A stretch of 56,160 nucleotides of DNA, from positions 1-56,160 of the forward strand of contig DCGR01000064.1 of the NCBI GenBank assembly GCA_002315285.1, given 5' to 3'. The notes under the pieces were generated by a model. The model saw only the letters and a program-made list of their open reading frames with translations. It searched no databases and was not told the origin of the DNA. Source of the DNA: Bacteroides sp. UBA1773. Lineage in GTDB: Bacteria; Bacteroidota; Bacteroidia; Bacteroidales; Bacteroidaceae. Below, one piece after another: positions 23,228-31,455 of the stretch (positions are counted from its first letter, which is position 1; every line of letters begins with the position of its first letter). Position numbers and translations under genes: made by a program.

Positions 23228-23890
23228 ATGAATGTTGATATTGAAAATAGCTGGAAGGAACAGTTGCGGACGGAGTTTGAGAAACCCTATTTTGCCAGTC
23301 TCACCGAATTTGTCCGTAAGGAATACACCGAGGGGCCCTGTTTCCCTCCTGGTCAGCTCATTTTCAATGCGTTCAATCTCTGCCCGTTTCACGAAGTGAA
23401 GGTGGTCATCATCGGGCAAGACCCCTACCATGGTCCCGGACAAGCGCACGGATTATGCTTTTCTGTGGCCGATGGGGTACAATACCCGCCATCGTTGCAA
23501 AACATCTTCAAGGAAATCGAAGCCGACCAAGGCACACCAATACCTGACACAGGCAACCTCACCCGCTGGGCCAAACAGGGAGTACTGTTGCTCAATGCCA
23601 CCCTCACGGTGAGGGCGCACCAAGCCGGATCGCACCAAGGCAAGGGCTGGGAAGAATTCACCGATGCTGCCATCAGGGCACTTGCTGAGCAGCGCGACCA
23701 TCTGGTGTTCATCCTTTGGGGGGCATACGCTCAGAAGAAAGGTGCATTCATCGACCGCAAACGCCATTTGGTGCTTTCATCGGCACATCCATCGCCCTTG
23801 TCGGCATGGCACGGATTCTTTGGCAATCATCATTTCACACTTGCCAATGACTACTTGCAACAATATGGAGAAACGCCCATCAAGTGGTAA
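23228..23890 (+). CDS. ung: Uracil-DNA glycosylase
   Basis: Removes uracil from DNA to start base-excision repair. A 220-residue family 1 UDG with the water-activating loop GQDPYHGPGQAHGLCFSV (Asp at 65), the uracil-binding segment LLLNATLTV, and the Leu-insertion loop HPSPLSA (about 188-194) preceded by a conserved histidine. The start MNVDIENSWKEQL is 7 bp after the asnA stop. Length and motifs are standard. Confidence 0.97.
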   Translation: MNVDIENSWKEQLRTEFEKPYFASLTEFVRKEYTEGPCFPPGQLIFNAFNLCPFHEVKVVIIGQDPYHGPGQAHGLCFSVADGVQYPPSLQNIFKEIEADQGTPIPDTGNLTRWAKQGVLLLNATLTVRAHQAGSHQGKGWEEFTDAAIRALAEQRDHLVFILWGAYAQKKGAFIDRKRHLVLSSAHPSPLSAWHGFFGNHHFTLANDYLQQYGETPIKW

Positions 23891-23932
23891 CACCTCATCT
23901 GATTGAATAAACATAACTGATTGATATATCTT

Positions 23933-24697
23933 ATGATGAAAGGTTTTATTCGTTTGATTTCCATCCTATGCCTCATTGCTTGTTGTGTAACTGGCTGCCA
24001 AAGAAGACAACAGGGCTATGATGTGTATTTGCTTATTGGCCAATCAAACATGGCAGGACGTGGCACCATGCTCGAAAGCGACACAGTAGAGGCAATCCCT
24101 GGCGTGTATTTGCTCAATGGACAAGATAAGCCTACCCCAGCCCGCAACCCACTCAACCAGTATTCCACCATCCGCAAGAACATCAAGATGCAGCAAATAT
24201 GTCCGGGGACAGCATTTTCGCAAACGCTTGCCCAACATACTGATCGTGACATTCTGTTGGTGGTAAATGCGAAAGGTGGCACTTCGCTCGACGAATGGAT
24301 GCCAGGTACCAATTTCTATAATGAGGCTGTGCGCAGAAGCAAGGAAGCCATGAAATTTGGTGTGTTGAAAGGTATCTTGTGGCATCAGGGTTGTGCTGAT
24401 AGCGCTCCAGACAAGACTGCATCCTACTTGGAACGCCTCTCGACGATGGTTGCATCCTTACGCACTGATTTGGGCATTACCGACGAAGTGCCTTTCATTG
24501 CAGGTGAATTGGCTTATTGGAGACGTTCGTCGGCTGCATTCAATGACATGATCCATCACATCGGTCAGCACATTCCCAACAGCAGTTGGGTGTCGGCTGA
24601 AGGATGCACTTGGCTCAAGGACTCTATCGACCCCCATTTCAGTCGGGATGGACAGTTGTTGCTTGGCCGACGCTATGCCGAGAAATTCATCAAATGA
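23933..24697 (+). CDS. Sialate O-acetylesterase-like SGNH lipoprotein
   Basis: A 254-residue exported esterase. The N-terminus has a lipoprotein signal (hydrophobic LISILCLIACCV followed by TGC; the cysteine is at about residue 22). The SGNH/CE6 fold motifs are present: YLLIGQSNMAGRG (nucleophile Ser), VNAKGGTSLDEW (Gly/Asn block), ILWHQGCAD, and DSIDPHFSRDG with the catalytic Asp-His. The family removes acetyl groups from sialic acids or from xylan. ATGs at 23933 and 23936 are equivalent; the TTG-type upstream frame adds nothing. Its stop overlaps the start of the next gene (ATGA). Confidence 0.85.
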   Translation: MMKGFIRLISILCLIACCVTGCQRRQQGYDVYLLIGQSNMAGRGTMLESDTVEAIPGVYLLNGQDKPTPARNPLNQYSTIRKNIKMQQICPGTAFSQTLAQHTDRDILLVVNAKGGTSLDEWMPGTNFYNEAVRRSKEAMKFGVLKGILWHQGCADSAPDKTASYLERLSTMVASLRTDLGITDEVPFIAGELAYWRRSSAAFNDMIHHIGQHIPNSSWVSAEGCTWLKDSIDPHFSRDGQLLLGRRYAEKFIK

Positions 24698-25011
24698 AGA
24701 AAGTAAGGATAACAGCCATACGCAGAACACAGTACAACGACCTGATGGCACGGTACGAGAACCCCATTGAGCATAGTTGTGATGTCAGTGAAGGCCAGTC
24801 GTGGATAAGTGTCGATGGGCTGTGTCCGGTGGGGTTGTGTTCTGAGGCATGGAAGACAATGAAAGAATTCGTAGAAGCTTTGGCAAATGGGAAAGGCAAC
24901 TTCTACGATGGCTGGATGAAAAATCCAAATAGCGCGATGATCAGTTGCAATGACGGCTTTCGCCCCGTGAGTTTTTACGTGGAAACCATCGAGGAAAATC
25001 CTGTCGTTTAG
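24694..25011 (+). CDS. TIGR04076-family protein
   Basis: A 105-residue protein that matches, from memory, the TIGR04076 family: ITAIRRTQYNDLMARYENP, the ISVDGLCPVGLCSEAWKT segment with conserved cysteines, NFYDGWMKNPNSAMISCNDG and FRPVSFYVE. The family is widespread in anaerobes, often next to redox enzymes; its function is unknown, and conserved cysteines hint at metal or redox chemistry. The start is fixed by the 4-bp ATGA overlap with the esterase stop; the longer frame from 24604 lies inside the esterase gene. Translational coupling with an esterase lipoprotein is unexplained. Confidence 0.85.
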   Translation: MKKVRITAIRRTQYNDLMARYENPIEHSCDVSEGQSWISVDGLCPVGLCSEAWKTMKEFVEALANGKGNFYDGWMKNPNSAMISCNDGFRPVSFYVETIEENPVV

Positions 25012-25124
25012 CTCATGGCATTTTGTCAGCGTCTGCAGCGATTAGAGATTCCAGTCACAGGCATAGAAATGAATGAGCAATGAAATCGAATCTGCATGCA
25101 AACTTGAAATTATTTCAGGTAAAA

Positions 25125-25156
25125 TTTGGAAGTAATATTCTAAACTCCTAACTTTG
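25125..25156 (+). promoter_or_regulatory. Promoter of the Rpn-family nuclease gene
   Basis: TTTG (25125-25128), a 20-bp spacer and TAACTTTG (25149-25156). This full consensus promoter ends inside the longest reading frame, so the TTG start at 25154 is impossible and the ATG at 25175 is used. Confidence 0.75.
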
Positions 25157-25174
25157 CGAAAAATAGATGTTGTT

Positions 25175-26083
25175 ATGGTAGCAGATAAATATGTAAGATT
25201 TGACTGGGCCGCAAAGCGTATATTGCGCGACAAGGCTAATTTCGGTGTCTTGGAAGGTCTGATTACGGTTCTTCTGAATGAGGAAATCCATATCGACGAA
25301 CTATTGGAAAGCGAATCCAATCAAAATGCCGAAACCGACAAGTTCAATCGTGTGGATATCAAGGCAAAGAACTCAAAAGGAGAAATCATCATTGTTGAGA
25401 TTCAACTTACAAGAGAACTTTACTATCTTCAACGAATACTCTATGGAGTTGCCAAATCCATCACCGAGCATATAAACCTTGGCAACAAATACGACAAGGT
25501 AAAAAAGGTATATAGCATCAGCATCCTATACTTTGATTTAGGGAAAGGAGCTGATTACCTTTATCATGGTCAGACCATATTCAAAGGTGTACATACAGGG
25601 GACACATTACAAATAAGCACAAAAGAAAAGGATGTGATAGAAATGAAAACTCCTGATGCTATTTTCCCTGAGTATTTCCTTATTCGAGTGAATGAATTCA
25701 ACAAGGTTGCCACTACCCCATTGGAGGAATGGATTGACTACCTACGTAACGGAAATATTAGCGACAACACCACAGCACCAGGACTACAACAGGCACGTCA
25801 GCAATTGAAGTACATGCAAATGTCGCGCACAGAACAAATAGACTATGAACGGCATCTGGATGCCATTATGACGCAAAATGATGTGATCTCGACCGCCCAA
25901 AAAGAAGGACGTGCTGAAGGACGTGCTGAAGGACGTGCTGAAGGACGTGCTGAAGGACGCGAAGAAGGACGCGAAGAAATGTTGCGTGCTACAATCATGA
26001 ACGCACAAAAAATGGGGTTATCAATGGAATCCATTGCCCAGTTGACACAGATGCCGATAGATGAGCTAAAACATTATCTGTAG
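25175..26083 (+). CDS. Rpn-family PD-(D/E)XK nuclease / putative transposase
   Basis: A 302-residue protein of the Rpn (recombination-promoting nuclease, PDDEXK_2) family. The opening DKYVRFDWAAKRILRDKANF is diagnostic; the nuclease core includes NRVDIKAKNSKGEIIIVEIQ with the catalytic D and E-x-Q, followed by RILYGVAKSI. A linker leads to a charged repeat (GRAE/GREE, about 244-267, encoded by 12-bp units) and a C-terminal helix-turn-helix-like end (GLSMESIAQLTQMPIDELK). In E. coli, Rpn proteins raise RecA-independent recombination; many copies are domesticated. The promoter fixes the start. Confidence 0.88.
   Translation: MVADKYVRFDWAAKRILRDKANFGVLEGLITVLLNEEIHIDELLESESNQNAETDKFNRVDIKAKNSKGEIIIVEIQLTRELYYLQRILYGVAKSITEHINLGNKYDKVKKVYSISILYFDLGKGADYLYHGQTIFKGVHTGDTLQISTKEKDVIEMKTPDAIFPEYFLIRVNEFNKVATTPLEEWIDYLRNGNISDNTTAPGLQQARQQLKYMQMSRTEQIDYERHLDAIMTQNDVISTAQKEGRAEGRAEGRAEGRAEGREEGREEMLRATIMNAQKMGLSMESIAQLTQMPIDELKHYL
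25904..25975 (+). repeat. In-frame 12-bp tandem repeat in the Rpn gene
   Basis: Six units of 12 bp: four exact copies of GAAGGACGTGCT (25904-25951) and two of GAAGGACGCGAA (25952-25975), encoding the GRAE/GREE helix. Copy-number change would keep the reading frame. Confidence 0.9.
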
Positions 26084-26127
26084 TCATTCTGTCGCAAATC
26101 TGTCATCATCTCATTGCTGAGCAAATG

Positions 26128-27582
26128 TCATTGTGCTTTGCTTCTTCGGAATACCACCACTCTCCAAAATATGATGAGAGCCACGAAAAATGTAGCAACT
26201 CCAATGGCTGATGCATAATTTACCGGCAACCCTACTCCATTGTTGCTGACAAGAATGAACGTGACACAAACCGAAGTCATGAAACAAGCAGGAAATAATG
26301 CTATCAGATAGTACGGACGTTTGCGGTAGCCAAACAGAAACAGTGTCAGCATCCAAAGCGTAATGACTGCCAACACTTGATTGATCCAGCCAAAATATTG
26401 CCAAATCATGTCGAATCCAAGTTTGCACTCATAGTTGAACCATAACAGCAAACCGACAATCACGAAAATAGGCATACTGATGAACAATCGGTGACTGATT
26501 TTGCACTGGTCGATGTCCAAAGACTCAGCTATCATCAACCGTAATGCGCGCAATGCCGTATCGCCAGTGGTAATGGGTGCTGCCACTACTCCCAATATGG
26601 CCAATAATCCGCCAAAAGTCCCCAACCAATATTTCGACACTGTATTGACAATAACAGGTGCTTCAACCACGTTTTCGGCATTCATAACCACATTGCCTCC
26701 ATCATAGAAAAAATAAGAGGAAATGGCTGCCCAGATGAGGGCTATCACTCCTTCAGTCAGCATCGATCCTCCGAAAACCATACTACCAATGCGCTCGCTT
26801 TTCATACAACGTGCCATCATTGGACTCTGGGTGGCATGAAATCCACTAATGGCTCCACAGGCCACCGAAATGAACAGGCAAGGGAAAATCGGTCCCAGCG
26901 ATGGACTACGGTTTTGCAAACCATCGGTTATCTCTGGCATTCCTGAAGAACCATGAATAAGCAGACATACAAGTAATGACACAGCCATGAACACTAGTGC
27001 AAAGGCAAACAAGGGATAGATACGACCGATAATTTTGTCTATCGGCACCATGGTCGCAATGAAATAATATATTAAAATGATGATTGTCCACACCATCATT
27101 GTCTGTACCGATCCATCGCCAAAGGCACTTCCCAAAATGGCTGCTGGACTATATACAAATACCACTCCAACCAATGCCAACATGACAATCAGCACATTGA
27201 GCATCAGTTTCTTCATTGGTTTTCCCAAATAATGACCTATCAGATTGGGTAACGACTCTCCATCGTGCCGTATGGAAAGCATTCCTGACAAATAATCGTG
27301 CATGATGCCACCGAACATACAGCCAAGTACAATCCACAGATAACATGCAGGACCATATTTGGCACCAAGAATGGCACCAAAAATAGGACCTGTACCTGCA
27401 ATGTTCAAGAACTGAATCATGAAAATTTTCCATGATGGCATTACTACATAGTCTGTCCCATCGGCCTTTGCAACAGCCGGAGTCACTCTATTATGGTCTG
27501 GTTGGAATATCTTTTCCAGAAACTTGATGTAAAAAAGTCCTCCTATGACCAACACAAATAGGCTCAAAAAAAATGATATCAT
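26128..27582 (-). CDS. cstA: CstA-family carbon starvation protein (transporter)
   Basis: A 484-residue inner-membrane protein with about 13 hydrophobic helices. CstA signatures: VTPAVAKADGTDYVV, FLNIAGTGPIFGAILGAKYG, GGIMHDYLSGMLSIRHDGES, and FHATQSPMMARC (about 224-235). In E. coli, CstA imports peptides or pyruvate during starvation; this is a shorter Bacteroidales form. The start at 27582 is used because a GTG-initiated extension to 27606 reaches into the -7 element at 27606-27613. It converges with the Rpn gene. Confidence 0.88.
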   Translation of the reverse strand: MISFFLSLFVLVIGGLFYIKFLEKIFQPDHNRVTPAVAKADGTDYVVMPSWKIFMIQFLNIAGTGPIFGAILGAKYGPACYLWIVLGCMFGGIMHDYLSGMLSIRHDGESLPNLIGHYLGKPMKKLMLNVLIVMLALVGVVFVYSPAAILGSAFGDGSVQTMMVWTIIILIYYFIATMVPIDKIIGRIYPLFAFALVFMAVSLLVCLLIHGSSGMPEITDGLQNRSPSLGPIFPCLFISVACGAISGFHATQSPMMARCMKSERIGSMVFGGSMLTEGVIALIWAAISSYFFYDGGNVVMNAENVVEAPVIVNTVSKYWLGTFGGLLAILGVVAAPITTGDTALRALRLMIAESLDIDQCKISHRLFISMPIFVIVGLLLWFNYECKLGFDMIWQYFGWINQVLAVITLWMLTLFLFGYRKRPYYLIALFPACFMTSVCVTFILVSNNGVGLPVNYASAIGVATFFVALIIFWRVVVFRRSKAQ

Positions 27583-27605
27583 GTAATCGATTATTATTTC
27601 GGCCA

Positions 27606-27636
27606 CAAAGGTAATACTTTCAAAGTATTTCGCAAA
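27606..27636 (-). promoter_or_regulatory. cstA promoter
   Basis: Minus strand: -33 TTTG (27633-27636), a 19-bp spacer, -7 TACCTTTG (27606-27613). It overlaps the GTG start of the longest frame and so excludes it. Confidence 0.7.
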
Positions 27637-27786
27637 AGAATTTGTCTTTCCGTTTCCAGCAGACAGTTTTTATGTACGTTTGACACTGTCATCTGTTTTC
27701 ATCAAACCCTTTCTTTTTAGGAATGTCGGTGGATAATGAATTTTAGGTCACTTGATATGGAAAATAGCGCTTTTATGAAATTATCT

Positions 27787-27817
27787 TTTGGGAAAACAAA
27801 ATAAAGCCGTAAATTTG
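27787..27817 (+). promoter_or_regulatory. Promoter of the kdgK-to-beta-helix gene run
   Basis: TTTG (27787-27790), a 19-bp spacer and TAAATTTG (27810-27817), 39 bp before the kdgK start. It is the only clear promoter seen before the next 12 genes. Confidence 0.65.
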
Positions 27818-27855
27818 TACGATTTTGTACATACACATAAATAGACATTATAATA

Positions 27856-28935
27856 ATGAACATCAAACTGAAAGAAAACTGCAAATACGCACTGATTGTC
27901 CCCACCAGCATGGGCTTGCGTATTACTCCTGAGAATGGACAACCTGTCCATAGTAGCGACATCTTCAAACTACAGGCAACAAGTGCCGAAACCAATGTAG
28001 CAAGCATCGCCTCGTATTTAGGACTTCCAGTGAAAGTGCTTACCACATTCGTAAAAGGCAGTCCGTTCGCACATTTCATCAAAGCCAACTTGAAGAGCCG
28101 TGGCATGGACTATGAGGGAGTGGAAGTGGAACAAGGTGGTCCATGGGGCTACCGTCACCAGATAAACATTGCCGACAGCGGTTATGGATCGCGCGGTCCA
28201 CGGGTGTGGAACGATCGTGCAGGCGAGGTGGGTCGTACACTGAACGTGAAGGATTTCGACCTCGACCGCATTTTCGGACAAGAGGGTGTGCAAATCATCC
28301 ACTTATCAGGATTGATTGGTGCCTTGAGCCCTGAGACAAGCCGTTTCTGTTTGGAATTGGCACGTGCCGCCAAGAAGTATGGCACACGCATTTCGTTCGA
28401 CCTCAACTACCGTGCTTCATTCTGGAAAGGTCGTGAGCAGGAATTGCACGATATCTTTGCAGAGATTGCCAGCTACTCAGACATACTCATCGGAAACGAG
28501 GAGGACTTCCAACTCTGCCTCGGCATTGAAGGTCCCGAAGCTGGCGGCAAGGACATCGCAGCCAAGATTGACGGTTTCAAGGAAATGATCAAACGCGTGA
28601 AGGCACAATATCCCAACACCCAAGTATATGCCACTACCCTGCGTCAGGTGAATAACACCAATAGTCATAACTGGGGAGCTATCATGCTTGAAGAAGACAA
28701 CTGGCACGTAATCATGCCACGTGAGATACATGTACTCGACCGTATTGGTGGCGGTGACGGCTTCGTAGGCGGCTTGCTCTATGGTATCCTGAAGCAATGG
28801 ACTCCCGAGGAATGTGTACAGTTCGGCTGGGCAAGCGGTGCATTGGCCACCACATTCCTTACCGATTATGCACAACCTGCTGATGAAGAACAGATTTGGA
28901 GTATTTGGCAGGGTAATGCAAGAGTGAAAAGATAA
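27856..28935 (+). CDS. kdgK: 2-dehydro-3-deoxygluconokinase-like PfkB sugar kinase
   Basis: A 359-residue cytosolic kinase of the PfkB/ribokinase family, predicted to phosphorylate 2-keto-3-deoxygluconate to KDPG. It shows the N-terminal SAETNVASIASYLGLPVKVLT (substrate/lid region), the ISFDLNYRASFWKG segment typical of KdgK, NEEDF (about 215), and the C-terminal catalytic motif DRIGGGDGFVGGLLYG, in which the usual GAGD reads GGGD with the base Asp at about 301. The start follows the promoter by a short leader. The adjacent LarA-like and gnd genes support a sugar-acid pathway role. Confidence 0.88.
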   Translation: MNIKLKENCKYALIVPTSMGLRITPENGQPVHSSDIFKLQATSAETNVASIASYLGLPVKVLTTFVKGSPFAHFIKANLKSRGMDYEGVEVEQGGPWGYRHQINIADSGYGSRGPRVWNDRAGEVGRTLNVKDFDLDRIFGQEGVQIIHLSGLIGALSPETSRFCLELARAAKKYGTRISFDLNYRASFWKGREQELHDIFAEIASYSDILIGNEEDFQLCLGIEGPEAGGKDIAAKIDGFKEMIKRVKAQYPNTQVYATTLRQVNNTNSHNWGAIMLEEDNWHVIMPREIHVLDRIGGGDGFVGGLLYGILKQWTPEECVQFGWASGALATTFLTDYAQPADEEQIWSIWQGNARVKR

Positions 28936-28985
28936 AAGAGTTGACAACCCAATCCTATATGTAAATCTACCAGTACACAACAACC

Positions 28986-30266
28986 ATGTTATATTATAGC
29001 AGAGGAAGTAAAACCGACAACATAACGGCCGATGAGGTACGCGGAATACTGAAAGAAGTGTTCGACAAGATGGGCAAGAAGCATCGTGTGCTTGCCCTGC
29101 CACCCGATTTCACCCGATTCAACTCGTATGCAGGCCCTATCACTGAAATGGTCTATGACTATTATGGTGATACTCTTACTGACGTGATGCCTGCTTTAGG
29201 CACGCACGCTCCGATGACCGATGAGCAGATAAAAATCATGTTTTACCATGTTCCTGCAAAACTGTTTCGTGTACATGACTGGCGCAACGATGTTGTTACC
29301 GTGGGGAAAGTACCTGCCGAATACATCAAGGAAGTGTCAGAAGGAAGACTCGACTATGAATGGGAGGCACAGGTGAACAAGCTGTTGCTCGACCCCTCGT
29401 TCGACTTGATTCTGTCCATCGGACAGGTTGTGCCTCACGAAGTCATCGGAATGGCCAACTATAACAAAAACATCTTTGTGGGTGTCGGAGGTCATGCCGG
29501 CATCAACAAAAGCCATTTCATTGGTGCCACTTACGGCATGGAGCGCATCATGGGGCGTGCGATAACACCAGTGCGCAAGGTGATGGAATACGCCTCCAAG
29601 CATTTCATCAATAACCTACCCATCGTATATATCCAGACGGTGCTCTCGAAGGATGAATCGACGGGTAAGATGGCATTGCGTGGACTTTTCATTGGTGATG
29701 ATTTTGAATGTTTTGAGAAAGCTTCGGCACTTGCCTTGGAATGCAATTTCATCATGGTGGAAAAGGAAATCAAGAAATGCGTGGTTTATCTTGACCCAGA
29801 AGAATTCAAGAGCACATGGTTGGGCAACAAGAGTGTGTATCGCACACGTATGGCTTTGGCCGACAATGCTGAATTGCTGATTATTGCTCCTGCGCTGAAG
29901 GAGTTTGGCGAAGACAAGACGATCGACCAACTCATACGCAAATATGGATATAAAGGTACACCAGCCACACTAAAAGCCACCAACGAAAACGAGGATTTGC
30001 AAAACAACCTTGGCGCTTCGGCACACCTCATCCACGGTTCGAGTGAAGGGCGTTTCACCATCACCTATTGCCCGGGACCTGACATGACGCGCGAAGAGAT
30101 AGAAAGTGTTGGGTTCCAGTATGCCGATCTCAACGAAACGCTGAAGAAATATCCGATAAACAAACTGAAAGACGGTTGGAACACAATGGTCGATGGAGAG
30201 GAAATCTATTACATTTCCAATCCTGCCCTCGGCCTATGGGCATATCGCGATCGTTTCAAGGATTGA
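28986..30266 (+). CDS. LarA-family nickel-pincer racemase/epimerase homologue
   Basis: A 426-residue cytosolic protein of the LarA (DUF2088) family, whose members invert the stereocentre of 2-hydroxy acids with a nickel-pincer nucleotide. The GTH motif (GTHAPMT, 72-78) is present. His151, Lys161 and His177 are spaced exactly as His174, Lys184 and His200 of Lactobacillus LarA, which bind cofactor and catalyse. The PDFTR and GVGGHAGINKSH segments also fit. Sitting between kdgK and, two genes on, gnd, the likely substrate is a sugar acid; a LarA homologue that interconverts gluconate and mannonate at C2 is known, and that activity would feed KDG metabolism. No larB, larC or larE cofactor genes are in the window. 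Confidence 0.8.
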   Translation: MLYYSRGSKTDNITADEVRGILKEVFDKMGKKHRVLALPPDFTRFNSYAGPITEMVYDYYGDTLTDVMPALGTHAPMTDEQIKIMFYHVPAKLFRVHDWRNDVVTVGKVPAEYIKEVSEGRLDYEWEAQVNKLLLDPSFDLILSIGQVVPHEVIGMANYNKNIFVGVGGHAGINKSHFIGATYGMERIMGRAITPVRKVMEYASKHFINNLPIVYIQTVLSKDESTGKMALRGLFIGDDFECFEKASALALECNFIMVEKEIKKCVVYLDPEEFKSTWLGNKSVYRTRMALADNAELLIIAPALKEFGEDKTIDQLIRKYGYKGTPATLKATNENEDLQNNLGASAHLIHGSSEGRFTITYCPGPDMTREEIESVGFQYADLNETLKKYPINKLKDGWNTMVDGEEIYYISNPALGLWAYRDRFKD

Positions 30267-30302
30267 CACCTTAATTATATTGGACAATTTATATTTTAGC
30301 GC

Positions 30303-31430
30303 ATGAAGATTGTATGCGACAACAAAATCCCATTCCTTAAAGGAACATTGGAACCTTACGCTGAGGTGGTGTATCTGCCAGGGAAGGAAACGACAGCCGA
30401 GGTGGTGCGCGATGCCGATGCCATCATCACCCGTACCCGTACCATCTGCAACGAGGCCTTGCTGAAAGGTTCGAAAGTAAAAGTGATAGCCACTGCCACC
30501 ATCGGCTTTGACCACATCGACACCGTATGGTGCGAATCCAACGGTATTGTGTGGAAAAATGCTCCAGGATGCAACTCCTGGTCAGTGAAACAATATATTG
30601 CCTCGGTGTTGGTAACGCTGGCAAAGAAACACAAGTTGCGTTTCGAAAATCTCACCTTAGGTGTTGTTGGTGTTGGAAACGTGGGCAGCAAGGTGGCCGA
30701 AGTGGCCAGACTGCTTGGCATGAAGGTATTGCTCAATGATCCCCCACGTGCTCGCAAAGAAAGTAGTGCGATGTTTGTGAGTCTTGAAGAAATCATGGAG
30801 CAGGCAGACATCATCACCGTGCATGTGCCACTTTCGAAGAGTGGCGGTGATGCCACTTGGCACTTGTTCGATGCTCAGCGTTTGGCAAAGTTAACCCCAA
30901 GACAGATACTGATAAACAGTTCACGCGGTCCGGTAGTTGATAACACAGCTTTGAAAGAGACCTTGCAGCGACATGCTCTGAAAGGTGCTGTACTGGACGT
31001 GTGGGAAGGTGAACCGGATTTGGATGCCGAATTGGTGTCGCTGCTCGACATCGCCACGCCCCACATTGCGGGCTATTCAGCCGATGGCAAAGCCAATGGT
31101 ACTACCATGAGTGTGCAAACCGTAGCCAAGTGTTTGGGATTGCCGCTCACCGAATGGAATGCATCAGGGGTGCCTGCACCCAAGCAGTCACTCACCTTCG
31201 CCATCGATGGAAAAGGGAAAAGCAAACAGGACATTCTTTCAGAAGCCATCCTTTACACTTACGATGTGACTACCGACAGTGATGCACTACGCGCATCGCT
31301 CGACAGTTTTGAGACACAACGCGGAGACTATCCTGTGAGACGAGAGCCGACAGCCTACACCATTGTATTGTCAAACGTGGAGGAAGAGACGGCTGATACA
31401 TTAAGAAGAATCGGATTTCAAACAAAGTAA
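30303..31430 (+). CDS. pdxB: 4-phosphoerythronate dehydrogenase
   Basis: NAD-dependent second step of the DXP-independent vitamin B6 pathway; cytosolic. The 375-residue D-2-hydroxyacid dehydrogenase fold includes the PdxB hallmark APGCNSWSVKQYI (about 86-98), the dinucleotide-binding loop GVVGVGNVGSKV (about 121-132), NSSRGPVVD (catalytic Arg), the acidic VWEGEPD, and the catalytic His in ATPHIAGYS. The C-terminal dimerisation domain is present. Its location in a sugar-acid/glycan run is not functionally obvious. Confidence 0.93.
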   Translation: MKIVCDNKIPFLKGTLEPYAEVVYLPGKETTAEVVRDADAIITRTRTICNEALLKGSKVKVIATATIGFDHIDTVWCESNGIVWKNAPGCNSWSVKQYIASVLVTLAKKHKLRFENLTLGVVGVGNVGSKVAEVARLLGMKVLLNDPPRARKESSAMFVSLEEIMEQADIITVHVPLSKSGGDATWHLFDAQRLAKLTPRQILINSSRGPVVDNTALKETLQRHALKGAVLDVWEGEPDLDAELVSLLDIATPHIAGYSADGKANGTTMSVQTVAKCLGLPLTEWNASGVPAPKQSLTFAIDGKGKSKQDILSEAILYTYDVTTDSDALRASLDSFETQRGDYPVRREPTAYTIVLSNVEEETADTLRRIGFQTK

Positions 31431-31455
31431 TAACAATTCATAAAATAACAAGAAA

